A stretch of 64,000 nt of DNA from Hemileia vastatrix (Eukaryota; Basidiomycota; Pucciniomycetes; Pucciniales; Zaghouaniaceae): NCBI GenBank assembly GCA_030280995.1, contig JASXTE010000001.1:628501-692500 (forward strand). The letters run 5' to 3'. Numbering within the stretch: position 1 is the first letter of the stretch; every line of letters starts with the position of its first letter. The notes under the pieces are model-generated. The model was given only the letters and a program-made list of their open reading frames with translations, did not search any database and was not told the origin of the DNA. Positions 23,034 through 35,050 of the stretch are shown piece after piece. Made by a program: the position numbers and the translations under genes.

Positions 23034-23043
23034 GGTTATGGGC
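23034..23043 (+). other. Copia primer binding site (initiator tRNA-Met anticodon arm)
   Basis: GGTTATGGGC is complementary to GCCCATAACC, the anticodon stem-loop of eukaryotic initiator tRNA-Met. Drosophila copia is known to prime with a 5' half of that tRNA. The relic at 22402-22421 keeps the same motif next to its LTR. Confidence 0.65.
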
Positions 23044-23133
23044 TGTACCCGCGGGCATTGAAACGTTAGCCATAGATAACTCCACCAGCGTTAGCGACAC
23101 TAGGAACGCTAGTAGCGGATAGACCCCCAGCGC

Positions 23134-26100
23134 ATGTCTGAAAAAGACACAACCTCACGCACTGGTAAAACTAAACTTACTCGCTCAATCTCTAACCGTG
23201 AGCTCCGTAGCCTTGGCATCATTCCTCCAACTTCCGAATCAAATTTTCCACCACGCGGCACTCGCGCTCACCCTTCCATTACACCCGCCCCCACTCTAAC
23301 CCCTATTCAGCAGACACCAGATCCATTTCCCCTCTCTTCCCCACAATCCCCTCTACAAGATAAACCCCCTATACTAACCACGTCGTCGCCTCCCCCAAAT
23401 AATTCGCAAGCGAATACTCATTCGCAAGCGATTCCCCCGTCAAAACCCTCCTCCTCGCAAGTGACTGCCCCTCCACTACCCACCTCCCTCCTATCTCCTA
23501 TCCCGAGACAAAGCGAGGCCGTCTCCCCCTCTGCTTCTACCTCCCCCCCTTATCCACTCGCATCTACCCCCTCCCCTTCTCCACCACACATAACTACCCC
23601 CTCCCCTTCTCCACACCACATATCTACCACTTCCCCCTACCAACACATAGAGCAGAGCGAAGCTCCCCACCTTAATATTATAAGTAGCAACACCCCTGCA
23701 CCTCATACATCTGCACCTATAGCTACCCCAATCGACGACATTACTCGTGCGATTGGGGATTTATCACTCAACTCATTCCCTATTGAAATGGAAAACACAA
23801 ATATCCCACCTGTCATTCCTCGCTCCACATCTCCTTTCAGGAGAAATGTACCACCTCATCTTACTCAACAACAACAACCCGTTAGTATGACTGAGAGACA
23901 ACGAACTTTGAGAAATATTATTGAATTCACAAAATCCATCCCAACTCTTGACAGCTCTGGCACTAATTTTTCTGAATGGCACACAACAATGTCTTAGCCC
24001 TGATCAAAGATTTTGTAGGCACAAGAGCATATGCCTTGAATGATGGCACTGGTCCTGATGACTATGAAGACAGAGTTACACACCTATTAATTCTTCACTC
24101 CATTTCACCAAGCCTGCGCCATGAGATATCCACTGACTGGAAAGCACGCCCAACTTATCTTCATATCATCAACAAATTCTCCAGATCAAACCATACCTCC
24201 AAAATGACAGCAATTTGTAATTTCATCAATTTAAAGCAAACACAGTTCACCTCCCACACTGAGTACCTGGAGGCATTCAACAAATATTTTGAAGCAATTG
24301 AACGTCAAGGAATCACTTTCGATCATAAGGTATTCAAAGCACTAATGTCCCATGCACTTTTACCGTCATCCCTGAAAGACCTATATGTTGATCTTTGTGT
24401 TGCAATCAATAACCGCCCTGAATCAAAATCTGTCACCTTTGAGGATTTCTGTCAACTTATGCCATCGTTAGCTCAAAACAGAGCAGATAGAGAATTGGTT
24501 TCACCTACCCCGACAACATCCTTGTCTACTGAACCCATCTTTAATGCGGCAACATATCCTCAACGTCAAACTGATTCTTACAGACCCCCTGGTGCTCAAA
24601 GACAATGTCATGAATGTAGATCAACAGCTCATTTCTTCACCCACTGTCCATACAACCTTAACTCTTCCACCTTTTCTGCAAGACTCTACCTCATGAGAGA
24701 GCGTGCTGCAACCCTTGCTGCTGATCCAAAGGCTAAAAACAAACCAATATACATCCCCTACAGAAGACCACAACACAGAAAAATTAGGGCACGAGATGTA
24801 CAAATTGAAGCAGATGAAGTCACTATCTTTGAGGAAAATGTGGAGGCTTTGTATGAACAGTTGGAACAAATTGATCTGAACAGTGCAGAATGGTCACTTG
24901 AAATGCTCTCTGGGAATGTGGCAATATTAGATTCTGGTGCTACCCATCATGTCACTGGCAATGTGAGCCTTCTCAGCAATTTCAGATCTCTTAAAAATCA
25001 GATCCCTATCAAAGTAGCAACTAATTGTCCTTCATCATTTATCACTGGCATAGGGGACCTAAAAATAAAAGGAGATGGGAAAGTTGTTACTATTACCAAT
25101 GTTTTTTTATTGTCCAGAAGTTAGAACCACTCTTATTTCTCTCTTTGATTTAGTGGACAATGGTTTTTGTTTTGATTTATGTTCTGAAGACAAAAATTTA
25201 GGGATTTACTTTAAAGATGAACTGATTATGACAGGGCGGTTGGAAAGTACTAGGAGAAGATGGATTTTAGATGTAATTAGGTCTAGTGACTGCAATCAAA
25301 ATGTTTCCTCTTATCATTTACCATTGCATCCTTCTCTCCTGCGTACTGTAAAAAAGAATGAGACCATTAATCGACCACCTGCTGCAAAGGGTTCCCTAAT
25401 GGACTGGCATAGAAGACTTGGTCATACCAGTGAAAACACAATTCGCAATATAATCAGAACTGGAATTGGTGCTGGCTTGCCCCTTGCTATGCCACCAGGT
25501 AAGATTGACTGTGAAGATTGCTTAATAGCCAAAAGTACGAGAAAACCATCAGCAACACAGGAATCGAGACCAGAATCAATGATGAGCCTCATTGTTGGAG
25601 ACCTGGTTGGTCCTATGGATCCTACTGTTAATGGGGCAAGATGGGCAGCAATGTTTAGAGAAAGTTCAACTTCCTATGGTGAGGTATTTTTACTCAACTC
25701 CAAATCTGAGGCCACAACTGCTTTTGTTACCTTTTATAAAAAGCTAGAAAATGTTACTGGTAAGAAATTACAAGCATTAAGAACCGATGGGGGGGAAATG
25801 CACAGTAAACAGATGGCTCAGATCCTGGCTGACATTGGGGCTACTCACGAGATCACCTGTCCTCACCACCATGAACAAAATGGATCAGCTGAACGTTTCA
25901 ACAGAACTGTTGGTGACATTGCCAGGACAATCTTACTAGCAAGTGAACTACCTGAATGTTTCTGGGGCCTTGCATACAAATGGGCAGCCCATGTTCACAA
26001 CCGGCTCCCAAATGTCAAGACTGGTGACAAAACTCCCCTGAAGCTCATGTACAATTGTGACCCAACTTACTCAAATCTCAGAATATTTGGTGAAACAGCT

Positions 26101-27951
26101 TTTGTCCATATCCACAAAGAAACTAGACGTAAACTGGACCAACGAGCTTTGATTTGTAAGTGTATAGGCTATTCTCTGAATAATGCAGGTTGGATTTTTT
26201 GGCACCCGGAGTCGAACTCCTTCTTTGAATCTGCTATGGCTGTTTTCCCTGGTGATCAACTTCCGGCTCACAAAGCTGCTTATCAACCACCACCATCTAA
26301 GGGCTCTCTAGGTCATATCCTTAATAATATGAAGCTAGGTGATTTCAAGGATGAGGAAACTCTTATCTCTCAGGAAAAAGCTGTACGTGAGACTGCTACA
26401 AAAGGTTTGTCCCAATCATCCATTATTCCCAGAACCCATCTGCAAGCTATGATCTCGCCTGACAGTCGTAAGTGGGACCAAGCTTGCAAAAGGGAACTAC
26501 TAAACATGAAGGATATGGATGTATGGTATGAAGAAAAGCTTCCCCCTGGCGCAAAGCTCACCAATGCAAAATGGGTCTTTACAATCAAAAATCCTTCTTC
26601 CAAAACTCCAATCTATAAAGCACGATATGTAGCTAAAGGTTTTTTACAACAATATGGTATTGATTTTACTGACACCTTTGCCCCAACTGCTACTTTTGCT
26701 TCACAACGCATTCTTCTCACTTTGGCAGCTTATCACAAATGGCCTGTAAAATCTTTTGATGTCACCGCTGCTTACCTTCACAGCCCAATTGATGAAGCAA
26801 TTTGGGTGCGTCCTCCTGAAGTTTACCAGCTACGTGAAGCTGGCAATGCATTACGCTTAAAGAAAGCACTCTATGGTACCAAGCAAGCAGCAAGATGCTG
26901 GTGGCTACATATAGCCAGCAAATTAGATGCTCTGGGGTATAAAGCAAGTCAGTATGATAAAAGTTTCTATGTTCTTAGGAAGAAGGATTGTTTGGGGGTA
27001 ATATGGATACATGTTGACGACGGTATAGTTACTGGTAGTAGTGAGGAAGTGCTAAAGGGATTAGAAGATGGTTTAGATGGTAGTTTGAAAGTAAAATGGA
27101 ATGATAGTGTTGATGGTATAGTAGGTGTTTCTATAAAAGAAGTTCCAGAGGGTTTTGATCTACACAATTTTCAGCTCATTGACAAGATTCTGCGGACTCA
27201 TAATCCATCTGGATTAACCACAAGATCGCCCTTACCTAACAATTTGGAAATCACCACTGCAAAGGATGACAAAGTAGCTATAGAGACAACTAAATATCTT
27301 TCCATTCTAGGTGCCCTCAGTTATGTAGCTGTTGCAACTAGACCTGATCTGTCGTTCCCAGTCAATTTTTTGGCACGCTTCTCATCCAAACCTAATGCCA
27401 CCCACTGGATAGCTCTTAATCACCTCCTTAGATATGTTCAACACACTGCCACACTTTGTCTTCACCTCCATCCTGACCGCGACTCTCCACTTGAACTCCT
27501 ATCTTTTTCTGATTCCACTTGGAATAACAAAGAATTCTCAAGAGCTCAAAGTGGACATCTGCTACTACTTAATTCCTGCCCAATTGTTTGGACATCAAGA
27601 CGCCAGTTAACAGTGAGTGATTCATCATGCACAGCTGAGTATGTGGCACTTGGGGGTGGTATGAAAGACGCGATTTGGATCTCAAACTTGCTCAAAGATA
27701 TCTTCCCTGATATTCCCCCGATCAAGATCTTCTGCGACAACAAAGGAGCAATTGCCAATGCAAAAGATAACCCTGGAAACAAGCGGACACGGCATGTGGA
27801 TAGGTGTTTCTATATTGTTAATGAACAACTCTTTCTAAAGAAAGCAACGTTGGAATGGGTTCCTACTGCTCAAATGCGGGCTGATATACTTACAAAATCA
27901 CTGGGCCCATCTCTAACAATGCTGAGAAGGAAGGATGTGTGTGTGTGGTGA
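23134..27951 (+). pseudogene. Copia gag-pol polyprotein, two frameshifts
   Basis: The Ser/Pro-rich gag N-terminus starts MSEKDTTSRTGK at 23134. A one-base frameshift near 23987 moves to the second ORF with gag core and zinc knuckle CHECRSTAHFFTHC (about 24607). Protease is ILDSGATHHVTGN (about 24928). A one-base excess in a T-run at 25101-25107 moves to the third ORF: integrase zinc finger (HRRLGH..CEDC), catalytic residues in VGDLVGP, RTDGGEMH and NGSAERF; RT with FDVTAAYLH and the active site IHVDDGIV; RNase H with FSDSTWNNKE, TAEYVAL and FCDNKGA. The stop is at 27951. Apart from the two homopolymer-type frameshifts it is intact, so sequencing error is possible at 25101. Confidence 0.9.
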
Positions 27952-28092
27952 TGGGGTTATATTCCTTTCTCTTATCTTTCTTTTATTTTCCTTTTCATTT
28001 TATTTTTCTCTTTTTTTTATTTTTTCTATTTCTCTTTTCATTATGGAGTTGGTTATTTTACATGGGGGGGATATCAGTAATATTTTTCATAA

Positions 28093-28106
28093 CTAAGTGG
28101 GGGGGA
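28093..28106 (+). other. Copia polypurine tract
   Basis: AAGTGGGGGGGAT directly before the 3' LTR; a similar G-run occurs at about 28062-28069. Confidence 0.7.
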
Positions 28107-28223
28107 TGTTAAGTCACTAGGACTATGTACTTAGTTATGTGAGCAAATGTATATAGTCTGTAGTCGCGGCGTCCCCTGTTCTCCGGTTCTTTCCGGAGTT
28201 CTACAGGCTGACACCGTGCTACA
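28107..28223 (+). repeat. Copia 3' LTR
   Basis: 117 bp; differs from the 5' LTR at two bases (AGTCACT for AGTCAAT and CACCGTG for CACTGTG). Confidence 0.95.
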
Positions 28224-28721
28224 AAATGAAGTCAAGATATAATTGTTATGGTGTTACCATACTATGTACTTAGCTAGTCTCTCATCAGTATATAGTGTAG
28301 CCTCCGAGTACATCAGAGACCTTTCCCTGGTTCTGCAAGGCATCATTCTCTACAATAATAAAACATTGTAAAAGCTTATTTTGTAATTGTTTTCAAACTT
28401 TTTTTTTAGTGTATTTATATATATATATATAGCTTCTCTTTGAATTATACTTTACATTACGTTACATATATTATATATATATTCATGTCAACTTATGATT
28501 TTCCATGCTTTTAATAAAACGGACTCTCATTCTATATAATATGTACATATTATGTTTGTTATATATAGATATAGTGTGATTGTATATGTATATTTTTGTA
28601 ATTAAACAAAGAACAGGATGGATAAATAAGTTGTACTAACATGAGGAGCATATTAACAAACACGTATGATCAAGAAAAGAGAAAAAAAAGAAAAAGGAAA
28701 GGATGAAGATGAGGAATGATT
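28224..28721. other. AT-rich intergenic sequence downstream of GOT1
   Basis: No gene seen. AT runs at about 28418 and 28466. This is the 3' flank of GOT1. Confidence 0.6.
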
Positions 28722-29410
28722 TTAAACAGGACTTTGCCTAACTCCAGCAATTTTATCAGTGACCTAAAATAAAAAAAAAAAAAAAATGAAAAAATGAATG
28801 AATGAATGAATGATTATGGAGGGAATGAAGGGAATTTCGACCAACTGTTCGAATAAAAGGGACATTTAAGAAAGTTCCGATGAAAGGTAGTTGACGAAGA
28901 AAAGTTAATGCGACAGGAAAGAAGTCACTGTGTTCAAGAAAGGTAAGTGAGGGATAGGGGAAGAAGGGGGAAAGGAGTGAAAGATACCCAAAGAGATTTA
29001 AGAAACCTGAGAAAAAGAAGAGGATGATGAGTAGAGTGGAATAAGAAAGAGAGAAGGGAGTGCAGACCAAGAGCTTCGACGATGATACCTAGGAGAGGAA
29101 ATTTGAAGAAGACGCTATAAAAGATAAGAAAAGAAAGATGAATGAAAAAAGGAAAAGGGAAGCCAAAAAGGGTGGGGATTAACAGAGAGATACCGGCAAG
29201 AAAGCAAAAGGAGCCTCTTAATTTATTTTTCCTTGCAAAGAAGTAGAAAGTTTTGCGAGGGCCGATGACGAGGGATATACCGGATAAGAAGAGGATATTA
29301 CCGAGAGCAAGGAGAGGAGCATCGAAGAAGAGGAGAGAACCAAGGAAGAGGAAGAAGAAGCCTAGAGAGGTGAGGGCGACGCCGATTTTCTGGGTGTCAG
29401 AGAGCCACAT
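28722..29410 (-). CDS. GOT1: Golgi transport protein Got1
   Basis: Got1 is a small four-helix membrane protein of ER-to-Golgi COPII vesicles. I assemble five exons: 29410-29184, 29114-29068, 29006-28988, 28927-28846 and 28763-28722, all with GT-AG introns. The product is 138 aa, the same length as yeast Got1. The N-terminus MWLSDTQKIGVALTSLG and the membrane segments LLFFDAPLLALGNILFL, RGSFCFLAG and PLLGIIVEALG are typical of the family, and the end reads FFPVALTFLRQLPFIG then a short tail ..DKIAGV. The tiny 19-bp third exon is needed to keep frame and the conserved loop. One of two clearly host genes; divergent from the ankyrin-DIL gene. No lesions seen. Confidence 0.9.
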
Positions 29411-29465
29411 GGGAGTAGGCGAATATTCAAAATGAGAGAGGCGTCAAAGTGGGGGAGTGGAGCAA

Positions 29466-29957
29466 AGTATGCATAGTGGTGAGGATGCATAGTGGTGAGT
29501 ATGCATAGTGGTGAGTATGCATAGTGGTGAGTATGCATAGTGGTGAGTATGCATAGTGGTGAGTATGCATAGTGGTGAGTATGCATAGTGGTGAGGATGC
29601 ATAGTGGTGAGGATGCATAGGGGCGAGGATGCATAGTGGTGAGGATGCATAGTGGTGAGTATGCATAGTGGTGAGTATGCATAGTGGTGAGTATGCATAG
29701 TGGTGAGTATGCATAGGGGTGAGTATGCATAGTGGTGAGTATGCATAGTGGTGAGTATGCATAGTGGTGAGTATGCATAGTGGTGAGGATGCATAGTGGT
29801 GAGGATGCATAGGGGCGAGGATGCATAGTGGTGAGGATGCATAGTGGTGAGTATGCATAGTGGTGAGTATGCATAGTGGTGAGTATGCATAGGGGTGAGT
29901 ATGCATAGTGGTGAGGATGCATAGGGGCGAGTATGCATAGGGGCGAGTATGCATAGT
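29466..29957. repeat. 16-bp minisatellite in the GOT1 / ankyrin-DIL intergenic region
   Basis: About 30 head-to-tail copies of GCATAGTGGTGAGTAT with single-base variants (GGTGAGGA, GGGGCGAG), which themselves recur in a higher-order pattern (for example 29590-29640 resembles 29785-29835). Because 16 is not a multiple of three and the minus strand has no stop in the unit, three long shadow ORFs with period 16 residues arise. I do not regard them as genes. Confidence 0.95.
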
Positions 29958-30178
29958 GGGAGGCGTGGATTCAAAATGAGAGGATGGATTTCTTTCCTTG
30001 CTCTCAACACCAACCAACGTTCGCTCCAGTCGTCCACATCCATCCATCTGCATTCATCTTCCCATCTAGATTCATTACATAGATCCTTATTCATTATATA
30101 CATCCTTATTCATTATACACATCCTTATTCATTATACACATCCTTATTCATTCACATTCCTCCTCTTCCTCTACCATC

Positions 30179-33100
30179 ATGCATCCCAACCTTCTCACTC
30201 CTGATCCTGCTTACATCGACCCCCTCATCGCTCTTGCTCCCTCTCCTCTCTCCCTCTCCCATCTCGCTGCTAAAAAATTGTCTTCCTCTCACATCTCTTC
30301 CGTCTTCACGACCGCTTTCATCAATGCCGCTTCAACCGGTAATGCCGATCTCATCGATTGGCTTCTCTCTCCTCCAATCCCTTCTTCCCTTTCTTTCACC
30401 CAATTACCTTCTCGTCGTCTTCGTTCAAATCATCCTAACCCTAACCCTAACCCTAACCTTATCCCTATCCCTTCTTCCTCTGCCTCTTCCTCTCCTTCTT
30501 CCTCTCCTCCTCCTTCTCCTTCCACTCCTTCTACCCCGCACTCAATCCTCCCTCCTGGTCTCCCTCGTCAGTATATCAACTCGGATGCTACTGATCCTGA
30601 TGGCTCCCCTCCTATCATCCTCGCTACCTCTTTTTCTCATCATGATGCCGTAAGAGCTATCGTCAATGGTTTGGGATCTCATGTCGTTCATGCTCGTGAT
30701 GCTGGTATCGTAATCATTTCCTTTTAGCTACTCACCCTTATTCATTCAGTCACTCACTCACTCCTTTTTATTTTTATCATTGTCATGCCAGCCGGGTGGA
30801 CTCCCCTTCATTGGGCTATCCGCAATAATGACTTCACCCTTGTCTCTTATCTCCTCAATCATGGCGCTTCTACCACCGTCGTCTCCGATGCCGGTCGGAT
30901 TCCTCCCTCTTCCCCTTGTCGTCTTTCTTCTTCCAGCTCTTCTTCCACTCTTTCTACCCTGGCTTCTGAATTTGCTTCTCTTGATGGTTCTACTCCTACC
31001 AAGCGCAGAAATCGAGGCCTCAGACCTATCGACCTCATCAAACCCGGTCAGGAAGGCGATAACATCCGTCATCTCATCAGACTTGTCCATGAACAGCAAC
31101 GTGATCAGGCACAACAGCAACAACATTCTCATTCTTCTTCGTCTTCTTCTCCTTCTCCTCCTCCTCTGCCCCCAGACCATCTTTCATTTACCCTCACTGA
31201 CCAAATCAAGCGTGAAAAAATCAAGAGACGGAAACTCAGGTTGGCCGAAGCCACTCATTGCTCAACCACTCTTGAATTCAATCTCGATTGGTTGGCTATC
31301 CCTCCAGTCTGTGAAGATCTTGATCAAATATCCGACTCTGATAGTGATTCACTCGATCTTCATCTTCCATCAACAACAACAACAACATCATCATCATCAC
31401 CATTAGATTATCATTTTCATGATGACGACCCTTTTGAATGGTCTCAATGTTTACCTCATCAAATGCTTGTTTGCTCTGAAGACGATTTGGACGTCATGTT
31501 TGATTTGGTCATTGATGCTATCACGCCTTATAGGCCTCGCTCAAGTAGAGTCGTCCCTGCTAATGTATTATTCTTGGCCTCTCGGTTTGTCAGTCGCTTT
31601 GGTAGCGAAAATTTACTAGATGAATTACTTTTGGGTGCTGTAGATAGGATCGAACAATCTATCTTGGTTAGTTGGTTTTTTTTATTTTTTTATTATTTTT
31701 TTATTTTTTATTAAGAAAACAAGAAAAAAATTCCCTTTCTCTTGATTTATATATTTATTTATATCATTTCAGTCTCATCAAGAAAATATGCCTAATTGTG
31801 CATTTTGGCTTTTCAATTCTGCTTTGTTATTATATTTCATTCGTCAAGATCCCCATTTAGATCAAGTTGGCAAAGAGTATCAACTTCATTTGTATGATTT
31901 AATTAACGAAATCTTTGTCTTCGTCATCCGTGATGCCGAACGAAGAATCGATAAAATCTTGGACGAAGCCATGCTTGATTATGAACCCATACCCTTGTTT
32001 GAAAAAGTCGAATTCGAACCTGAAGGATCCTGGAAGTTTGTTAAGGCTCTCACTTCCAAAAGAGGTCGAAAAATGTCCGCTCAACCACTACCACCCCTAC
32101 CTCTTTCTTCTTCTGCACTTCACACTTCTTTCTCATCCTCCTCTACCTCTTCCAACTCTAACTTGGACTCTGCCTCTCCTAATGTTCGTCCCAATCGTCC
32201 CAATAGTTTTTCTTTTTTTCCACACCCTCTATCCACTCCTCTCAACAATAAAAACCACCACCACACTACTTCATCATCATTTCCTACTCTTGATCCTGCA
32301 ATCACTCATCAATCACCCCCTGCTTTTGCCAAAACAAATGGTAGTCGAAGTATCATGTCAAACGTCGTCAATCCTTTTTCAAATCATACATCATCTCCTT
32401 CTCTTACCTCAACCAAATCTCCCTCTTCTTTAATCTCCATTCTGTCATCTGTTCTTTATCTTCTCCAGTCTTATGAAATATCTCCTTTTTTAATCGTGCA
32501 AGCTCTAAGTCAAATCTTTTACTGGTTATCATGTGAATTATTTAATCGAATCCTGACTAGACGTAAATATTTATGTCGATCAAAAGCTATGCAAATCCGT
32601 CAAAATGTTGCCGTGTTGGAAGATTGGATCATTGAAAATCATCTACCACCTAAAATCGTGTCCACTCATTTCTTACCTCTTATTCATTTACTTCAATGGA
32701 TTCAATGTCTAAGTACATTTCAATCATTAGATGATTTATTGATCACCATCCAATCTCTTAAATCTTTAAATCCAGTTCAAATCCTCAAAGCTTCAAAAGA
32801 TTATAAATTTGAGATTGATGAGAGTAAGATGGCCGAAGAATGTCGTCAGTATTTAATTCAAATGCAACAAGATTGGGATAAGAGGAGAATTCAGAAAAAA
32901 ATTGAATTAGAAGAAAGAGAGTTGGCCGAAAGGGAGATGTTGGGTGATTTGTATCAGAGTCATCTTCGTCAGGCTTCTTCATTGTTTCAAGCAGCAGCCG
33001 CAGCAGCTCAAGGAGAAGAAGAAGATCAAGACGTCAAAGAAGTAGATCAAAGACCTCTTGGTGACAACAGTGAACCACTACTCCAGAGACCTCCAAATGG

Positions 33101-33878
33101 AACAAACAATAATCATCATGAAGAAGATATAGACAAACAACATTCTACTCTATTTACGAATGGTGATAAAATTCTTGAACTAGCCACTCGTGAAATTGAT
33201 CGGGCTTTTGAAAAGGATGAACTGTATATAACGTATGAACCACCTAAAATGGGTGAGTGTATAGGTGAGTTGCGGGATTCCAGGTTTATGGTGAGTGATT
33301 TTTATTTTTATTTTTTACTTTTATTTTGTGGGTTTTTGTTGATTTTATTGTTTTTTGTTTCACATATTTGGTTTGGATATTTATTGGATGAAATGTGGTT
33401 GATGTAACGGTTCTAGTTACCTTTTGCTTTGCCTTCATCAAATCAAAAGATCTTGAATCTTGAAGCTTTAAATCCGTTTAGTCGATCCAATGTTGATTCT
33501 CAGGTTCAAAATTCTTGTGTTAATGGTGGGAGTGATGGCGAGAAAGTTGAGTTGGAGGATAAATGTTTGACTCCTTCGTCTTCGCCTCCGACTCCTTTCA
33601 CTTTGGATTGTCAGTCTTCTGAACATCCAGTCAATTTGTGTCAATTGGGTGTTCCACCTCCTTCTCTTTGTGAGAAGAACATCAACAATAATAATAAGAA
33701 TAACAAACAGCCAACGACGATGGCGAATACTCAAGCTGTCGATGGCGAGTCAAAGAATGGATTGTTGACGCCTACATTACCGGATGGGTTTTTGAGTAAG
33801 TTGGATAAAGCTAGGGAAGCTTATTTGGCAAGAATTGCTGCTGATAATGGTGGAAGTGGAGGTGGCCAAAGGAGATGA
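30179..33878 (+). CDS. Ankyrin-repeat and DIL-domain protein
   Basis: Four exons: 30179-30704, 30792-31666, 31773-33290 and 33417-33878, all GT-AG and in frame, giving 1126 aa. Ankyrin-type repeats lie at about residues 46-63, 140-165, 176-202 (GWTPLHWAIRNNDFTLVSYL) and 249-272. Residues about 298-365 and 517-655 form a DIL domain, the cargo-binding fold of the myosin V tail (FYWLSCELFNRIL, RQNVAVLEDWIIENHLP, PLIHLLQWIQCLSTF). Ser-, Pro- and Asn-rich linkers fill the rest. Fungi have known ankyrin-DIL proteins without a motor. A role in vesicle or organelle positioning is inference. No TATA box stands out; the 5' flank is the minisatellite. Confidence 0.85.
30435..30462 (+). repeat. Telomere-like CCCTAA repeats inside exon 1
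   Basis: Three and a half units of CCTAAC, encoding Asn-Pro repeats of the ankyrin-DIL protein; the complement is TTAGGG, the usual basidiomycete telomere unit. Confidence 0.85.
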
Positions 33879-34128
33879 TGGACATAGTAGTAGTGGTTAT
33901 TTATTTGAGCTTTTTGGTATAATCGTTTTATTTTATTTTGTTATTTATGTTGGGAGTGACCAGTAAGTTAATGCTGTTTATATTTATATATATGTCTGTG
34001 TGTGTGTGTGTATGTTTGCTAGGATTATATTGATAGTTTGGTTGAGATGGTTAAAGGGATTTCTTTTTGTCTCTAATGGTCTGGGCTATGTAGGTTTTCG
34101 GTGGTGATTTATATTTCATTTGAATAGG

Positions 34129-34168
<40 letters not shown>

Positions 34169-34390
34169 TGTATGTAGGTAGGTAGATAGGTATATATATA
34201 TGTATATATATATCTTGATAGATAAGCATATGTGAATGGACATATATATATACAAAGAAGGCAATGTACAGCCCGTGGCAGTATATCCTCATCACTTTTC
34301 AAACATTTGGTTGACTTCAAAATCATGACTCAAATGACCTGAAGCTTTGTGAATATAATTGATTCCTTAGAGCCCTCTAGATTCATAATA
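33879..34390. other. Intergenic sequence with (TA)n microsatellite
   Basis: 3' flank of the ankyrin-DIL gene. A (TA)n tract of about 30 bp at 34132-34163 and shorter ones to 34255. No gene seen. Confidence 0.7.
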
Positions 34391-34600
34391 GGGGGTATCA
34401 AAGTTAGAAATCTTCCATTTCAAAATACCTCTTTTTTCCATAAAATCAATGATGAGTATTTTTTAAAATATAGCATATTGTGCCCCCAAAACACCTTTTT
34501 TTTACTGAGAATTAATGGCAAGTTGGAGGCTTTCTTTTTATGTTGTAAAAAATACCTTTTAAATAATGATTACACATTTCTAACTTTGATACCCACCCCT
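34391..34600. mobile_element. MITE-like inverted-repeat element (GGTATCAAAG ends)
   Basis: GGGGGTATCAAAGTTAGAAA at 34391 is answered by the inverted TTTCTAACTTTGATACCC ending near 34599, about 210 bp apart, with T- and A-rich non-coding interior. The left end of T1 at 35089 (GGGGGTATCAATGTTCAGG) begins alike, so this may be a deletion derivative of a T1-like Harbinger element. No clear target duplication. Confidence 0.6.
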
Positions 34601-34658
34601 TCACAGGTAATATTATATATATATATAGAATATCAAGTTATTTTTATTTTATTTTATT

Positions 34659-34905
34659 CACTATGCAATATAGGGGGTGGACTTGCTAGCAAGTCCTCAA
34701 CCAGATGGAACTCAGACTGAACTCATACTGAACTCATACTGAACTCTACTTGAACACCCACCTAAAACTGTTCTGCTGAGTGGTGTTCATCCCTGATTGT
34801 ATGGTTCCTTTATCAATAGCTTAATGTGTGTTTGTTCAATCTGTGGTGAGTTGGGGTCCAAGGTTGTGGACTTGCTAGTAAGTCCACCCCCTATATTGTG
34901 TGGTG
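34659..34905. mobile_element. CACTA-like MITE 4
   Basis: 247 bp, CACTATGCAATATAGGGGG..inverted.., flanked by ATT on both sides; internal repeats of GAACTCATACT as in MITE 3. Confidence 0.9.
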
Positions 34906-34969
34906 ATTCTTTTCAGGGTCTTGTTATATTACATTACATTTCTTTTTTTTTCATTTCTTTAATTTTTTA

Positions 34970-35050
34970 ATTTAAAAAATAAAAAATAAAAAAATAAAAA
35001 ATAAATAAATGAATAAATAAATAAATAAATAAATAAAATAAAATAAAAAT
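34970..35050. repeat. A/T-rich simple repeat (AAAT)n
   Basis: Runs of AAAT units, imperfect. Confidence 0.8.

Larger units (their letters stand above)
22859..28223 (+). mobile_element. Ty1/copia retrotransposon, near intact
   Basis: Short LTRs of 117 bp (22859-22975, 28107-28223) differ at two positions and are flanked by a perfect duplication AAATG (22854-22858, 28224-28228). The internal region codes gag, protease, integrase, RT and RNase H in copia order. It has a half-tRNA-type primer site (23034) and a G-rich polypurine tract before the 3' LTR. Two frameshifts prevent a continuous polyprotein. It is among the youngest insertions in the window. Confidence 0.95.

Noticed and set aside
29466..29957. 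CRISPR-like array
   Set aside because: Units abut without unique spacers; eukaryotic minisatellite.
29362..30103. Three long overlapping minus-strand ORFs with His/Tyr/Cys-rich repeats
   Set aside because: They are the translation of the 16-bp minisatellite in all three frames; the unit simply lacks stop codons on that strand.
30435..30462. Chromosome end or telomere
   Set aside because: Only about 3.5 CCCTAA units lying in frame within an intact exon; interstitial by chance or constraint.
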